Source: Arcuatula senhousia (lineage: Eukaryota; Mollusca; Bivalvia; Mytilida; Mytilidae). From it: a stretch of DNA of 64,000 nt. The notes below the pieces were generated by a model. The model was not told the origin of the DNA, searched no databases, and saw only the letters and a program-made list of their open reading frames with translations. This document shows positions 29,201-37,421 of this stretch, one piece after another. Positions within the stretch are counted from its first letter, which is position 1, and the number at the start of each line of letters is the position of its first letter. The position numbers and the translations under genes were made by a program. The stretch is from the NCBI GenBank assembly GCA_963971305.1, contig OZ020304.1, positions 78,678,355-78,742,354 of the forward strand. The letters run 5' to 3'.

Positions 29201-32200
29201 AATAAGCTCTTGAAATTCATTATACACACTCTGGACGTCACGGTCTACCTCGAGTAAGCGTTCTATCCTTGTGATCGTATCTCGTACCATCTGATCTATA
29301 TTGTCATCGGCAAGAAAGTTTCCCGGAATGTGTCTCGTATTGCGTTTGATCTTATCTCCGATCTCGACTCCAGCCTGATCTTGAATTATGGGAGTAATTG
29401 AAATCGCCACAGATAATTGTTTTACCTTTGAGCTGGTGACAATAAACTTGATTCAGAAGAGTTTCAAAAAAAATTTCCTGATCATTTTGACGGGTCGATA
29501 TACTTGGCGGTAAATAGCATATTGCAATACAGAAATTAAAGTCGTTAAGTTTACTTTTAAAATGTATCCATAATATTCCTTCAATACTTTTGTCAATAAG
29601 CTTATAATGAAGTTTAATTTAAAGTGATTGTCAAGTTGATTAAATATATATAAATTGATAGTTTTTAAAAATGGTATATTAAGGAAAGATAAGATAAGAT
29701 AATTTTAATAACCTAATCACAGTGCCTAAGAATTGCGCAGAATAATCAAACAGTTATAACACAAAACATATATGATTTGATTGATTGGAGTACATATAAA
29801 AAGACAAACAATATATCTAATAACATCAACAAATAGTTCTCTAATTATTAAACAAGACAACTCAAATTAATAACACATATATTAAGCACGGAGGGAAACA
29901 GCCCCCTCCCTAGAAAGGATGACCTCTCTTTCTTTAAATAATTTATTTATAAGTTTGGAAACTGATGATATAATAAAATTATCTTCAGAAACCAAGAGCC
30001 AAGTTAGTTTTTGTTCATTATTCAATATGTTTAAGTTCTTATATTTATCTATTATTTGTTTAAAATTATCATTTCTTATTGTATTTAATTTTGAACACTT
30101 GAGTAAAAAGTGTTCCTCATCTTCAACTTCCTGTTTGCACATTCTGCAGATTCTGTCCTCTGCTTTAATATTTATATAACGGCCTCGCTCAATGTCTAAG
30201 TTATGGGAACTTATTCTGAATTTAGTTAGTATTTGTCTGTCCTGTTTATTGACATGTAGTAAGTATGGTTCAAATTTAAATATATTTTTTTTATTTTCTA
30301 TATGTGCGCAGCTTATTGCCTTGCTCAGATTTCCTTTTATCATTAAATAAATTATTTTTCCAAATTTGTTGAAACTTTTCCTTTAGATTCTTTTTCACTT
30401 TATTTATTATAACAGTTTCTTTTAAATTATTAGCATTCTTATATAAATGTGACAATTTTAGATAGTTGAATAATTCTTTTATGCATCCCAGCCATGATTC
30501 TTGACTCTGGTTCTCAGTATTTTTATAATATGTATATGCATCTTGTAGTAAAGATATTTGATTGTTGGAATTGATAATATATAACCAGTACTTAATCATG
30601 TTAAGTAAAACATCATAAAGAATAGGATAACTTCCTAGTTCTCCTCTACATGCCTCATCTGAGGACTTAGATCTAACACCTCAAGAAAATTTACAAAATT
30701 TAGTGTGTATTTTTTTCAACTGAGATTTTATTTATTTGTTTACTTATAAAGTCATCATAATTTTTTTTTAATTTATTTTGAGAAAATATTCCCCAAATCT
30801 CTGATCCATAAAGTAGGATTGGCTTCACAGTATGATTAAATACATGTAATAATGTTTTTTATGCTAGGGGAATCAGCTGTAAATGTTTTTCTTAATTTAA
30901 ACAGTGCCTTCTTTCCTTTATTACTTATTTCTTGTCTGGCAATTCCAAAGTTGCCAGATGCTGTAAACACAATACAAAGATATGTGTATTGTTTTACATT
31001 TTCTATTAAAGTGTCATTATATTTAATTTTAATGTTTTTTAGTCTGAAAGTGATGAAATGTGTACATGGCACAATCTCCATTTATCAGCAGTAAATTTAT
31101 CTGGTATAAAAAACAGCAACTGTTTTTAATACATCTTTCATATATTATTACTCTTTCTGTTTACAATCTCAATATCTTTAAGTTATATTTAGTAATAATA
31201 TGTTGGTTTATTATACCCCCCACAAACAGTTTGGGGGGTATATAGGAAACACCCTGTCTGTCTGTCCGTCATTCTGTCTGTCCGTCCGTCTGTCCACATA
31301 ACTTGTAAGTGCTTCTCCTCCTAAACCCCTTGAAGGATTTTGCTGAATCTTAAAACAAAGGAAGAACATCATATGTTGATGTGCATGAAGAATTTTCATC
31401 TCACTCTGACATCATTCAGCGGACATAATTGGACTTAGACTTTTATAATACATCATTAAATGGGAGACCCCGTAAGTGCAACTCCTCCTAAACTGCTTGA
31501 TGGATTTTGATGAAACTTTGAATAAGGAAGAACATCGTATGTAGATGTGCATGAAGAATTTTCATCGCACTCTGATATCATTCAGGGGAGATAATTGGAC
31601 TTAGACTTTTTAGTCCCCTACCGGCAAAAGCCGAAGGGGACTATAGGTTTGCGCTTTGTCCGTCTGTCTGTCCGTCTGTCTGTCTGTCTGTCCGTCTGTC
31701 TGTCTGTCCGTCTGTCACGCCTCAGTTTTCCACACTTTTTTTCTAAACGCTTATAGATAATGAACTGATTTTTGGTATGTGAGTTTACCTTGATTAGTTA
31801 CAGATCAAGTTTGAGTTTCGTGCCGGTCCGCAAATTTTTATGGGAGTTATGGCCCTTTGAACTTTGAAAATTCACTAAAATTTCAGTTTTCCGCACTTTT
31901 TTTCTAAACGCTTATAGATAATGAACTGATTTTTGGTATGTAAGTTTACCTTGATGAGTTACAGATCAAGTTTGAGTTTCATGCCGGTCCACAAATTTTT
32001 ATGGGAGTTATGGCCCTTTGAACTTTGAAAATTTGCTAAAATTTCAGTTTTCCGCACTTTTTTTCTAAACGCTTATAGATAATGAACTAATTTTTGGTAT
32101 GTGAGATTACCTTGATGAGTTACAGATCAAGTTTGAGTTTCATGCCGGTCCACAAATTTTTATGGGAGTTATGGTCCTTTGAACTTTGAAAAAATTCAAT

Positions 32201-35200
32201 AAAATATCAGTTTTCCGCACTTTTTTTCTAAACGCTTATAGATAATGAACTGATTTTTGGAATGAGAGATTACCTTGATGAGTTACAGATCAAGTTTGAG
32301 TTTAATGCCGGTCCACAATTTTTTATGGGAGTTATGGCCCTTTGAACTTTGAAAATTCAATAAAATATCAGTTTTCAGCACTTTTTTCTAACACTTATAG
32401 ATAATGAACTGATTTTTGGTATGTGAGTTTTCCATGATGAGTTACAGATTAAATTAGAGTTTCCTGCCGGTCCACAAATTTTTATGGGAGTAATTGCACT
32501 TTGAAGTTAGAAAATCCATTGCAATTTTATTTTCTACACTTTTTTATTGTTCCTTGTAGATAATAAACTGATCAAGTTTAGGTATTCATTTGTTTGACAA
32601 ATTGTTACCAGTGACTGAAATATGAGGCCGGTAGGGGACTATGTATTGTTTTGCAATACTCTCAGAATGCTTGTTAAATACATTATTCAATGGGAGACCC
32701 CGTAAGCCCAACTCCTCCTAAACTGCTGGATGGATTTTGTTGAAACTTTACATGAAGGAAGTACATCATCTGGAGATGTGCATGAAGAATTTGTATTGCT
32801 CTTTGTTATCATTCAGGGGAGATAACTGGACTTGAGATTTGAGTCCAATATGGAGTGGGGGTATCCTTTTATGAGCTCGCTCACAGTATTACTTGTTTTG
32901 ATTTGAAAATTTATACAAAATTTGCTGTTTACTTAAAGTAAAACTTTCTCTTGCGGAAAAATACTCTATGTTTCATTTTTATTCCCAATAACCACATAAT
33001 AATCATTGTGGATACTTTCGATCTGAAGAATTGTTTTTCACATTTCCATAAGTAATTCAAATTTGTATTCCAAACGAACATACTAAAGTTTTGGGGTTTA
33101 ATCATCAAGGTACATTTTTACTTGTACAGGTGAATATCATTTCATTCACTTGCTAGCCAGTCAAGCTGAAAAAATCCAGGTGAGCTAGTGGTTATCAAGG
33201 TAAAAAAAATCAGTTGAGAGTCAGTTTATTTTATCAATTGATAGATTTAAATAACCAATTGGTCTTGTCACATTGAAAATAAGGTGAACTCTTGTTACAG
33301 TAGAACGACCACGGTCATATCAAACAGACAATAACATTTTTAGGAATATAACCAAAAGGCATTATATTTTATTTCCCTTTCTGTGGTAAGTCATGAATAG
33401 ATAAGAAATTTATCAATGAATGATCTGTTTTTCAAATATCTATAACTTTGTGTATTGACAGGTTTTAAGAACAGATATTGTGATGGATGTCGGAGTCAGT
33501 TTAAACCCTTCCATAGATATAGGACAAATAGAAGGCGGTTTTATGCAGGTAATATATCCAAGATATATATGTAGAAGGTCACAGTAAACAGTGTCGATAG
33601 ATATAAGTTGTTTCAAAGTTAATTCAAGTTTCTAGATAAAAATCATGGTGTTTCCATTGTTTTGTGAGCTGAAAAGTTGATACTAAACATATAATAGAAA
33701 TAGATCTATAAGGTTGAATCATTAAGTTTGATTGAAGGGGTAATGACAAAAATTCATGAATATGTGATCTTTATAAAAATAATTTGACATCGGTTTCAGA
33801 GTTTGATGAAGTTTAGCAATTTGATATAGTAAATTAATCAACATCAAGGTTAATTTTTGATAACTGTCACCTGTTTTGTTTGTAAGTAGCATATATTCTT
33901 GGATAGTATATCCTATATGTTTAGAATTGCCTTTACATATATGTTGTAGGGGTATGGTTTGATGATGTTAGAACAACCTAAGATGTCTCCTGATGGATTC
34001 CTGTACACCAGAGGGCCGTCTAATTACAAGATTCCAGGCTTTGGTGATATTCCTGTAGAATTTAACATTTCTTTACTGCAAGGAAGCATTAATCAAAGAG
34101 CTATTTACTCCTCTAAGGTAAACATTCTTAAATGTTCATTTAGAATTTAGCGTCTGTCTACTGCAAGGGAGCATTAATCAAAGAGCTATTTACTTCTTTA
34201 AGGTAAACATACTTAAATGATCATGTAGAATTTTATGTCTCTATTCTATCTACGAAGTAAGCATTAATTTCCTCCAAGATAAGCTTACAAAGATAATGTC
34301 TATACAGAAGCAAAGATGGCATACATGACTATACATGTGTATTACCTGCAATTTTATAAATTTGAAAACCCATACTTCACAGTGCACAAATTTTTGTGGA
34401 TGCCAAATTCAGCAACTTTTGTACAAAGGGTGTGTGTGTGTGTTTTATTTTATGCTCCTATGTCATCTACTTCCTGCTTACAGAATACTTAATTTTTTAC
34501 ACATAGTGAACATACATGCAAATTTTCAGTCACAGTTTTCTCAGCAACTACATAACGCAGAGGTCTAATATTTTGCATATAGCATTATCCTTAAGTACCA
34601 TATGGTGTATGACCATATACTCCCGGATCATCTCATTCCTGATTACAGAATACTTAGGTCTTTATGTAAGGCATAATTTTGGGAGCTGGGATATCACTAC
34701 TGATTTACTTGTTTTTGATGTCAAAAACTCCCAACTCCAGTATGCTTTTCTTTGTGGCTCAATGGACCTCATGACAATAAAACTTAACAGAAGTTTATAT
34801 CATGTTCTGTATATTTAAAAAAAAAAATGGGTTTACACTTCAATAAAGCCTCAATTGCTTTTTATGTAAAAAATCTCTAAACGTTTTATCTCCAACTTTC
34901 AGGCTATAGGTGAACCACCCCTGTTTTTATCAGCTGCTGTATTCTTTGCTGTTAAAGACGCTATAAGATCTGCCCGAGTCGATGCCAAACATGACGTTAA
35001 CTTTACCTTGAACAGTCCAGCAACACCAGACAAGATCAGAATGGCTTGTAAAGATCAGTTCACTGAACAGGTAAATTGCTCTATCAAGTAAAGGTCATGA
35101 ATGTCCAATCAACAAGAAGACATAACAGAAATTAAGATCACAATGGTCCTGACTTGGTACAGGCATTTCAAATGTAATATTGGGTTTAACCATCTTAACT

Positions 35201-35453
35201 GTGCTAAACCTTCCTTTTACCATGGCAATTAATGTTTTAAAACAGAATAGTTATACTGCTTACCTGTCCTATATGTCTGTTCCCAGTATTTTCCAAATTG
35301 TTACTTCATTGTCAAATTTATTAACAATAGAAGAGTATGAAGAATAATACATCCTTTGTGCATCCCTCCAGATTTCTCTTAAATGTTTTTTTGTTATTTC
35401 AGTTTCCCGAGGCCGAGGAAGGCACCTATAAACCATGGTTTGTAAAGCTGTAA
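2238..35453 (+). CDS. XDH: Xanthine dehydrogenase/oxidase, 5'-partial, 27 exon positions
   Basis: A molybdo-flavoenzyme that oxidises hypoxanthine to xanthine and xanthine to uric acid, passing electrons from the Mo cofactor through 2Fe-2S centres to FAD and NAD+ or O2; it is cytosolic or peroxisomal. The window encodes about 1,135 residues, matching human XDH from about residue 200 to the C terminus (1,333 aa), so only the N-terminal 2Fe-2S domains are missing. Visible hallmarks: VIGNTEIG and SPISDLNP in the FAD domain; STQN (Gln767, bovine numbering), GGGFGGKE (Glu802), FRGFGGPQ (Arg912/Phe914) and GEPPLFL (Glu1261) in the Mo domain. Junction phases match throughout, and the stop is at 35451-35453. 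Bovine Phe1009 appears to be Tyr here ([11 protein letters not shown]). Aldehyde oxidases are close relatives, but Glu802 and, in one alternative exon, Arg880 favour XDH. Exons are listed in the next two entries. Confidence 0.92.
2392..2957 (+). mobile_element. Hairpin-capped short element, CCCC-GGGG family
   Basis: Starts with a hairpin (TATATCCCC, short loop, GGGGGGTATATAG), then a GTCTGTCAGTC stretch and about three degenerate copies of a roughly 170-bp unit (CAACTCCTCC, AAACCCCTCAATGGATT, TTTTCATGAAA). It ends with a GGGGTAT cap copy and CACTTGT. Same family as 31212-32897. Non-coding; lies in an XDH intron. Confidence 0.65.
4862..6640. mobile_element. Foldback MITE split by later insertions
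   Basis: The left half at 4862-4935 (GTGGGGTACCAATTTTCGTGG) and the right half at about 6550-6640 (CACGAAAATTGGTACCCACG, then a CACAGTAC end) are inverted copies. Between them lie the hairpin-capped element at 5170-6064 and about 500 bp of unrecognised sequence. Other members of this MITE family occur at 6692, 10463, 15377, 16755, 49624 and 60187. Confidence 0.6.
5170..6064 (+). mobile_element. Hairpin-capped element, GTCTCGCCTGC family
   Basis: Starts TTTTTGTCTCGCCTGC with an imperfect cap hairpin, then a short GGC-rich run and four copies of a roughly 180-bp unit (GAGCACCTCCATATCTCAAG, TTGACCTTGACCTTGATTTT). The right side has the inverted cap GCAGGCGAGACATA and ends GTTAACTCTTGTT. No transposase. 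Further copies are at 10627, 24414 and, in reverse, 42425. Confidence 0.75.
6692..6780. mobile_element. Foldback MITE fragment (CTGTGGTTTCAT family)
   Basis: ACTGTGGTTTCATTATTATT followed by CAATTTTCGTGG and the inverse CATGAAAATTGATAC. A short copy of the common foldback family, just upstream of an XDH exon. Confidence 0.5.
6975..7330 (+). repeat. 92-bp x 4 tandem duplication of an XDH exon end and donor
   Basis: Copies begin at 6975, 7067, 7159 and 7251. Each carries about 76 bp of exon (TCCTATATCAGA to GGAACAGCAA) plus the donor GTAGGTATC. Only the first copy is joined to the true acceptor (6956) and exon start GTAGGAGGAAAC. Copies 2-4 have no obvious upstream AG and sit in the intron. 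92 is not a multiple of 3, so including another copy would shift the frame. Confidence 0.9.
7351..7760 (+). mobile_element. Hairpin-capped element, GGATTTCAC family
   Basis: GGCTGGATTTCAC and GTGAAAAATCCGG form a cap hairpin, followed by a GGGC-rich run and two copies of a unit with TTTTCTCAGCAACTATAAAT and CACAGCCACTTGATATTTGG. The cap copy AAATCCGGCC recurs at about 7727. The right end is not clear. Relatives lie at 14428 and 53249; decayed relatives of the internal unit lie at 10021-10340 and 15180-15370. Confidence 0.6.
8999..10018 (+). repeat. 45-bp x ~22 minisatellite made from an XDH exon end and donor
   Basis: The unit is TTTTATCTGTCAGTACAACT plus TCAGCTTCAAGAATTG and then GTAGGTTGA. 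The first copy is the real 3' end of exon 8872-9034 and its donor. About 22 near-identical copies follow, with one extra T near 9541 and a few single-base variants. In the XDH frame each further unit ends in TGA, so only the first donor keeps the protein open. Long open frames on both strands here are repeat artefacts. Confidence 0.95.
10463..10626. mobile_element. Foldback MITE, interrupted at 10627
   Basis: TTACTGTGGTTTCATCATTA and TATCAATTTTCATGG, then GGCTTGACCCATGAAATTTA. Its right end (AAATTGGTACC, AATGAATCCACAGTA) resumes at 11388-11434 after the inserted GTCTCGCC element. Confidence 0.65.
10627..11387 (+). mobile_element. Hairpin-capped element, GTCTCGCCTGC family, nested in a MITE
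   Basis: Starts GTCTCGCCTGCGAAGCAGAG after a T-run, with a GGC/GGT run and three to four copies of the roughly 180-bp GAGCACCTCCATATC unit. The right cap is GGCAGGCGAGACATA and the end is GTTAACTCTTGTT. It interrupts the foldback MITE at 10463-11434, giving an in-window empty-site comparison with the MITE at 49624. Confidence 0.8.
11558..12267 (+). mobile_element. Hairpin-capped element, AGCTCACCTG family
   Basis: AGCTCACCTGACCTGAAAGG forms a decayed left cap, followed by a core with repeated TCTACAAAATTTTACATTGA and GAAGTTGTGGGATGA phrases. The right end has AGGTGAACGATTCAGG, the 3' hairpin AGGCTCCTGGGAGCCT and then CTTGTT. A second, better copy is at 37613-38608. Non-coding, in an XDH intron. 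Confidence 0.7.
13801..14425 (+). mobile_element. Hairpin-capped element, ACCCGCCAC family
   Basis: ACCCGCCAC, ACGAA and GTGACAGGGT make the left cap hairpin, followed by a CTGTACGTCCGTCCGTACG run. There are three copies of a roughly 170-bp unit (TTCCGACCAATAACTTGAAA, AGATAGGCCACTTTGAAAAA). The right cap copy is GTGGCGGGGTAT at about 14388. The exact right end is uncertain. Confidence 0.65.
14428..14850 (+). mobile_element. Hairpin-capped element, GGATTTCAC family
   Basis: TTTTTGGCCGGATTTCACTG followed by AGTGAAAAGTCTGGG (cap hairpin), then GGGCAGGCGGGG, one CTCAGCAACTACTAATCACA unit and AAATCCGGCC at about 14625. It abuts the element that ends near 14425. The right end is uncertain. Confidence 0.55.
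15377..15570. mobile_element. Foldback MITE (CTGTGGATTCAT family)
   Basis: Starts TACTGTGGATTCATTTATTT and ends CACGAATGAAACCACAGTA, so the termini are inverted copies. Internal GTATCAATATTCGTGG is the family signature. Intronic in XDH. Confidence 0.7.
16755..16961. mobile_element. Foldback MITE (CTGTGGATTCAT family)
   Basis: Left TTATTATTCATGGGACACCA with GTGGTTTTCGTGGG, right CCACGAAAATTGATACCCAC and ACCTTCACAGTA. Inverted arms with a diverged centre. Intronic in XDH. Confidence 0.65.
17414..17605 (+). other. XDH: XDH alternative exon A (Arg880 position is Ile)
   Basis: 192 nt, phase 0 at both ends, acceptor TTTAAG and donor CAG|GTAACC. It encodes 64 residues from IGDIALLRF through [18 protein letters not shown] to NMPPEQ. 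It matches exon B at 36 of 64 residues (hand count) with no gaps. FRGFGGPQ (bovine Arg912, Phe914) is kept, but the position of bovine Arg880, a substrate-binding residue of XDH, is Ile. In aldehyde oxidases this Arg is also lost. The reading frame is intact, so this looks like a functional exon under selection rather than a decayed copy. Confidence 0.85.
18071..18262 (+). other. XDH: XDH alternative exon B (Arg880 kept)
   Basis: 192 nt, phase 0 at both ends, acceptor CACAAAG and donor CAG|GTAAGT. It encodes 64 residues starting [11 protein letters not shown], which matches the conserved ERALFHMDN segment with Arg880, then [18 protein letters not shown]. It is separated from exon A by a 465-bp intron. 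Either exon joins exon 17116-17202 to exon 18986-19131 in frame. Using both would insert 64 extra residues in the Mo domain, so mutually exclusive use is the likely arrangement (inference). Confidence 0.9.
22195..22441 (+). pseudogene. Two decayed copies of XDH exon 20339-20434
   Basis: Copy 1 at about 22195-22274 starts GAGGGGCTTTATTGGTGGTG, has lost about 15 nt in the middle (which breaks the frame), then reads [19 protein letters not shown] against [18 protein letters not shown] of the real exon and keeps the donor CAG|GTATGG. Copy 2 at about 22372-22441 (GATGGTGGAGTATAAAT, then a match into the intron, GATTGGAACAGTG against GATTGGGCTAGTAACAGTG) is more decayed. A former tandem exon triplication that has died. 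Confidence 0.7.
23030..23186. mobile_element. Palindromic MITE between two copies of an XDH exon end
   Basis: Left arm ATAGTATAACAAACTCAAG, GATTCCGAATATGGGAAATA, TTCAACTTGTGACCGAACAA; right arm is the inverse (GGGTTGTTCGGTCACTCGTT, GAATATTTCCTCATATTCGG, AATC, then GTTATACTAT). The arms span about 70 bp with a short loop at about 23098-23115. No coding capacity. Confidence 0.75.
23187..23257 (+). repeat. Perfect 71-bp copy of an XDH exon end and donor
   Basis: Identical to 22715-22785 at an offset of 472 bp. It contains the last 62 nt of exon 22648-22776 (CCCAATACCTCAGCTACTGC onward) and the donor CAG|GTTAGTGT. The copy starts directly at the right arm of the palindromic MITE, with no acceptor-like AG closely upstream in phase. 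Confidence 0.9.
24414..25008 (+). mobile_element. Hairpin-capped element, GTCTCGCCTGC family
   Basis: GTCTCGCCTGCCAAGCAGAG, then the GAGCACCTCCATATCTCAAG units (two to three copies), right cap GCAGGCGAGGCATA and the end GTTAACTCTTG. It lies in an XDH intron. Confidence 0.75.
25272..25460 (+). repeat. 44-bp x 5 tandem duplication of an XDH acceptor and exon start
   Basis: AG sites at 25316, 25360, 25403 and 25447 (plus a decayed one at about 25280) are each followed by AACACCAGACGTAGAGCCAT or a variant. The unit is the pyrimidine-rich intron end plus about 28 nt of exon start. Only the last copy, CAG|AACACCTGACATAG, runs into the full exon 25448-25565. Units of 43-44 bp shift the frame if an upstream acceptor is used. 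Confidence 0.9.
26215..29625 (-). mobile_element. Dead, 5'-truncated LINE with endonuclease, RT and Cys/His tail
   Basis: On the minus strand: the end of an AP-type endonuclease domain at about 29625-29400 (GDFN motif), a basic linker (about 29410-28850), the reverse transcriptase (about 28870-27500, with [10 protein letters not shown] and the catalytic YADD), and a C-terminal region with [15 protein letters not shown]. The main open frame is 26780-28594 (604 codons). The frame changes at about 28600, 28860 and 29400, and a stop near 29625 marks the decayed 5' end, so it is inactive. The 3' end carries a TTTA-rich tail near 26220-26250. Host position: the large XDH intron, antisense to the gene. 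The clade was not assigned. Confidence 0.9.
29683..31095 (-). mobile_element. Second decayed LINE fragment (RT end and Cys/His tail)
   Basis: Minus-strand pieces at 31081-30836 (end of RT region, NVKQYTYL), 30599-30291 and 30343-29882 ([18 protein letters not shown], the same type of Cys/His tail as the neighbouring LINE). The frame is broken between pieces. The 3' tail is a (TTATC)n run, seen on the plus strand as GATAAGATAAGATAA at about 29688-29702. Both LINEs share the motif GNKLRTYR, so they are related but not the same family. Upstream RT and endonuclease parts are missing. Confidence 0.8.
31212..32897 (+). mobile_element. Hairpin-capped element, TATACCCCCC family, with a nested element
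   Basis: Left cap TATACCCCCC, loop, TTGGGGGGTATATAGG; then GTCTGTCTGTCCGTC; core units with CAACTCCTCCTAAACTGCTT and GGGAGATAATTGGACTTAG. The right end has GGGGGTATCC, the hairpin TGAGCTCGCTCA and ACTTGTTTT. The core is interrupted at 31611-32675 by another element. Intronic in XDH. Confidence 0.8.
31611..32675 (+). mobile_element. Hairpin-capped element, TAGTCCCCTACCGGC family (nested)
   Basis: Left cap TAGTCCCCTACCGGC, AAAA, GCCGAAGGGGACTA; then a long (GTCTGTCC)n run at 31660-31715; five copies of a roughly 170-bp unit (CGCACTTTTTTTCTAAACGC, TGGGAGTTATGGCCCTTTGA). The right end has GGCCGGTAGGGGACTA, the hairpin TATTGTTTTGCAATA and then GCTTGTT. Flanks show insertion into TTTT|ATAATACAT of the host element with no duplicated target. 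Confidence 0.85.
34118..34270 (+). repeat. 85-bp tandem copies of an XDH exon end and donor
   Basis: After exon 33950-34117, a copy at 34141-34202 repeats TAGAATTTA to CTATTTACTTCTTTAAG with its own donor GTAAAC, offset 85 bp. A third, more decayed copy starts at about 34226 (GTAGAATTTTATGTCTCTAT). Confidence 0.85.
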
Positions 35454-36680
35454 AGAGCCGACATCAAATAGACATGCTTTTACATTCTGTGAAAACCATC
35501 TAACCTCGATGAATGACCTATCATCAGAATCTCAAAGATCAAAGTTGCTAGGTGTTATAGGGTAAATTTGTGAAGCTTTATTCATTTACAATCTCTGCAT
35601 AATGATAAACTTGTGCCAGTTTAAAGTATTTGTCTCATATTGTTAAGGTGTTAATTATATCTCAACAAAATAGAAGGGAACAGTAGTTATGATATTGACC
35701 ACCACTATCCAATCAGCATCTTAAGACAGTTACAATCCAGTGTATGTTTTATTATGTACTTTGTTATTGTATTAAAGGTAGCAGTAGTACTTGTATGTAG
35801 GGAGGAATGTTCATGTCTTTTAATTGTCCTTTAAATTTGTTTTTTTTTAACAAAAGGAATTCTGTGATTCCAGTATTGTATAATTTCGAGATTTTTGTTG
35901 ATTCTTTTTCTACGTTTCTTGAATGTTAGAGATATATATATTTGAAGATGTATTTAAGACGTGTTAGCCACTTCTGGGAACTTTATTAAGAAATTTCCAT
36001 TACCTTTTAGTGAGTAACTTATAGATTATCAATCATGTAGATGTATAAGTAAGAATGTTGATATTATGCATAAGTATCAAAAAAGGAGGAGTATGTTATG
36101 GCCTCCATGTACCTACATGTAGTCTTGTGGCTTTATTACATTGTTCTTTTTTCTTGACTATTGTATTATATTTAGTGCTAGCTTTTGTATAAACTAAATG
36201 TCTATTTTAATCTTTTATATATTTTTTCTGGTCACATGTTTTTTCATCTTTTATTTTATGTCGCAGCTATTTTGTTTTTGTTTTCAGTTTGTTTATTACA
36301 TGTAAATTTGAAAGATTTATTTACATGTACTTGACTATGTTTAATTGTTTTCCGTTTGTTTATTATATTTTAAAGATTTATTTACATGTACTTGACTATG
36401 TTTTAACCAATGTAGAGAATGGTGATAAGTTAGTAACAACACAATGTGCTGTTTTATACTAAATAGTGCTGTACTTTTTAGTTTGGATTCTACACTTAAT
36501 GATCATGATTATCAAATTAGTGTTATATCTATTTGGAGTATAGGTTTTTGTACAAATTTATGAATTTAGTGCTAAATCTATTTGAATTGGTCATATCATA
36601 TATGTGTTTGATGTGTAGATTACCAGTTTGCAAAACAAATTGAAATATTCAGAGGAATAAAAAATAATATTAGGTTGGGT
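35454..36680 (+). other. XDH 3' UTR with AATAAA at 36656
   Basis: No coding potential after the stop. AATAAA at 36656-36661 is the best polyadenylation signal before the sequence turns repeat-like, which gives a UTR of about 1.2 kb. Earlier weaker signals cannot be excluded. Confidence 0.5.
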
Positions 36681-37421
36681 TTATTTTCTGTCCCCCCCCC
36701 CTAATCAGTGAAAGCAGGAGTATAGAATTTTGATTGTTCATCTATGAGTCCATCCAGATTGTTTTCAGGACAGTTACTTTTGATAGAATTTCATGAAACT
36801 TTCACACAACAACCTTATGAAGTAAAGAAGAAATCTATTGGTTAATTGATTGTTCCCTTATGTCATTGCATGGTAGTAGAGAATAATTGGTAGATCTGAT
36901 TGTAATGGGTTTATTCAGGCACGGGACCTTGAGCCAAGTTTATGTTTATTTGATATTTCTTAACTTCAAGTCTTATTGAACAGTTCATTCCCATATAGAT
37001 TTTGGAGGTGACAACAAAATTACTGAGAGGATATATAAATATTTATATTAGCAGATGAATAGAGATAATTACGTAACTGTAAAATGAAAAAAAAAATGCA
37101 GTTGTGAAGTACTTGGTTCCCTTCAAAGTAAATGCAACAACCTTTGAAACAAGATTGAAATGAAGTATGAATGCTGTCTACAGAAGAAAATAAAATGGAT
37201 AAATATGGGTTTACCAAACATTTTTGGGGGGTCCCAGCCGCAACATGATGGATGGACCTAGTAATGGTCTTCGTCTGTGCATCTGTCACTTGTTTGTGGA
37301 CATAAGCCACAATCCTCTGAAGAATTTTGCTACAATTTTGTAGGATTGTTTGTCATGATATGTACTGATTGCTATATTTGGGGATTTTAAGGTGGCCGGG
37401 GGGAGGATCATAGCCATGTGT
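36681..37421. other. Intergenic, weak repeat remnants only
   Basis: A C-run at about 36690, then degenerate relatives of the CATGAAACTTTCACACA type core units of hairpin-capped elements. No gene seen. Confidence 0.5.

Larger units (their letters stand above)
12328..35453 (+). other. XDH: XDH exons of the molybdenum domain
   Basis: Exons: 12328-12538, 12829-13001, 13341-13460, 14911-15132, 16181-16314, 16589-16676, 17116-17202, then either 17414-17605 or 18071-18262, then 18986-19131, 19795-19876, 20339-20434, 22648-22776, 23697-23771, 24223-24275, 25448-25565, 33462-33548, 33950-34117, 34903-35070, 35403-35453. They start with the linker and the [17 protein letters not shown] segment and continue through [95 protein letters not shown] and [12 protein letters not shown]. 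The intron at 25566-33461 is the largest, through LINE insertion. The acceptor chosen at 25447 is the last of a five-copy 44-bp array and is the only one that keeps the frame. Confidence 0.88.
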
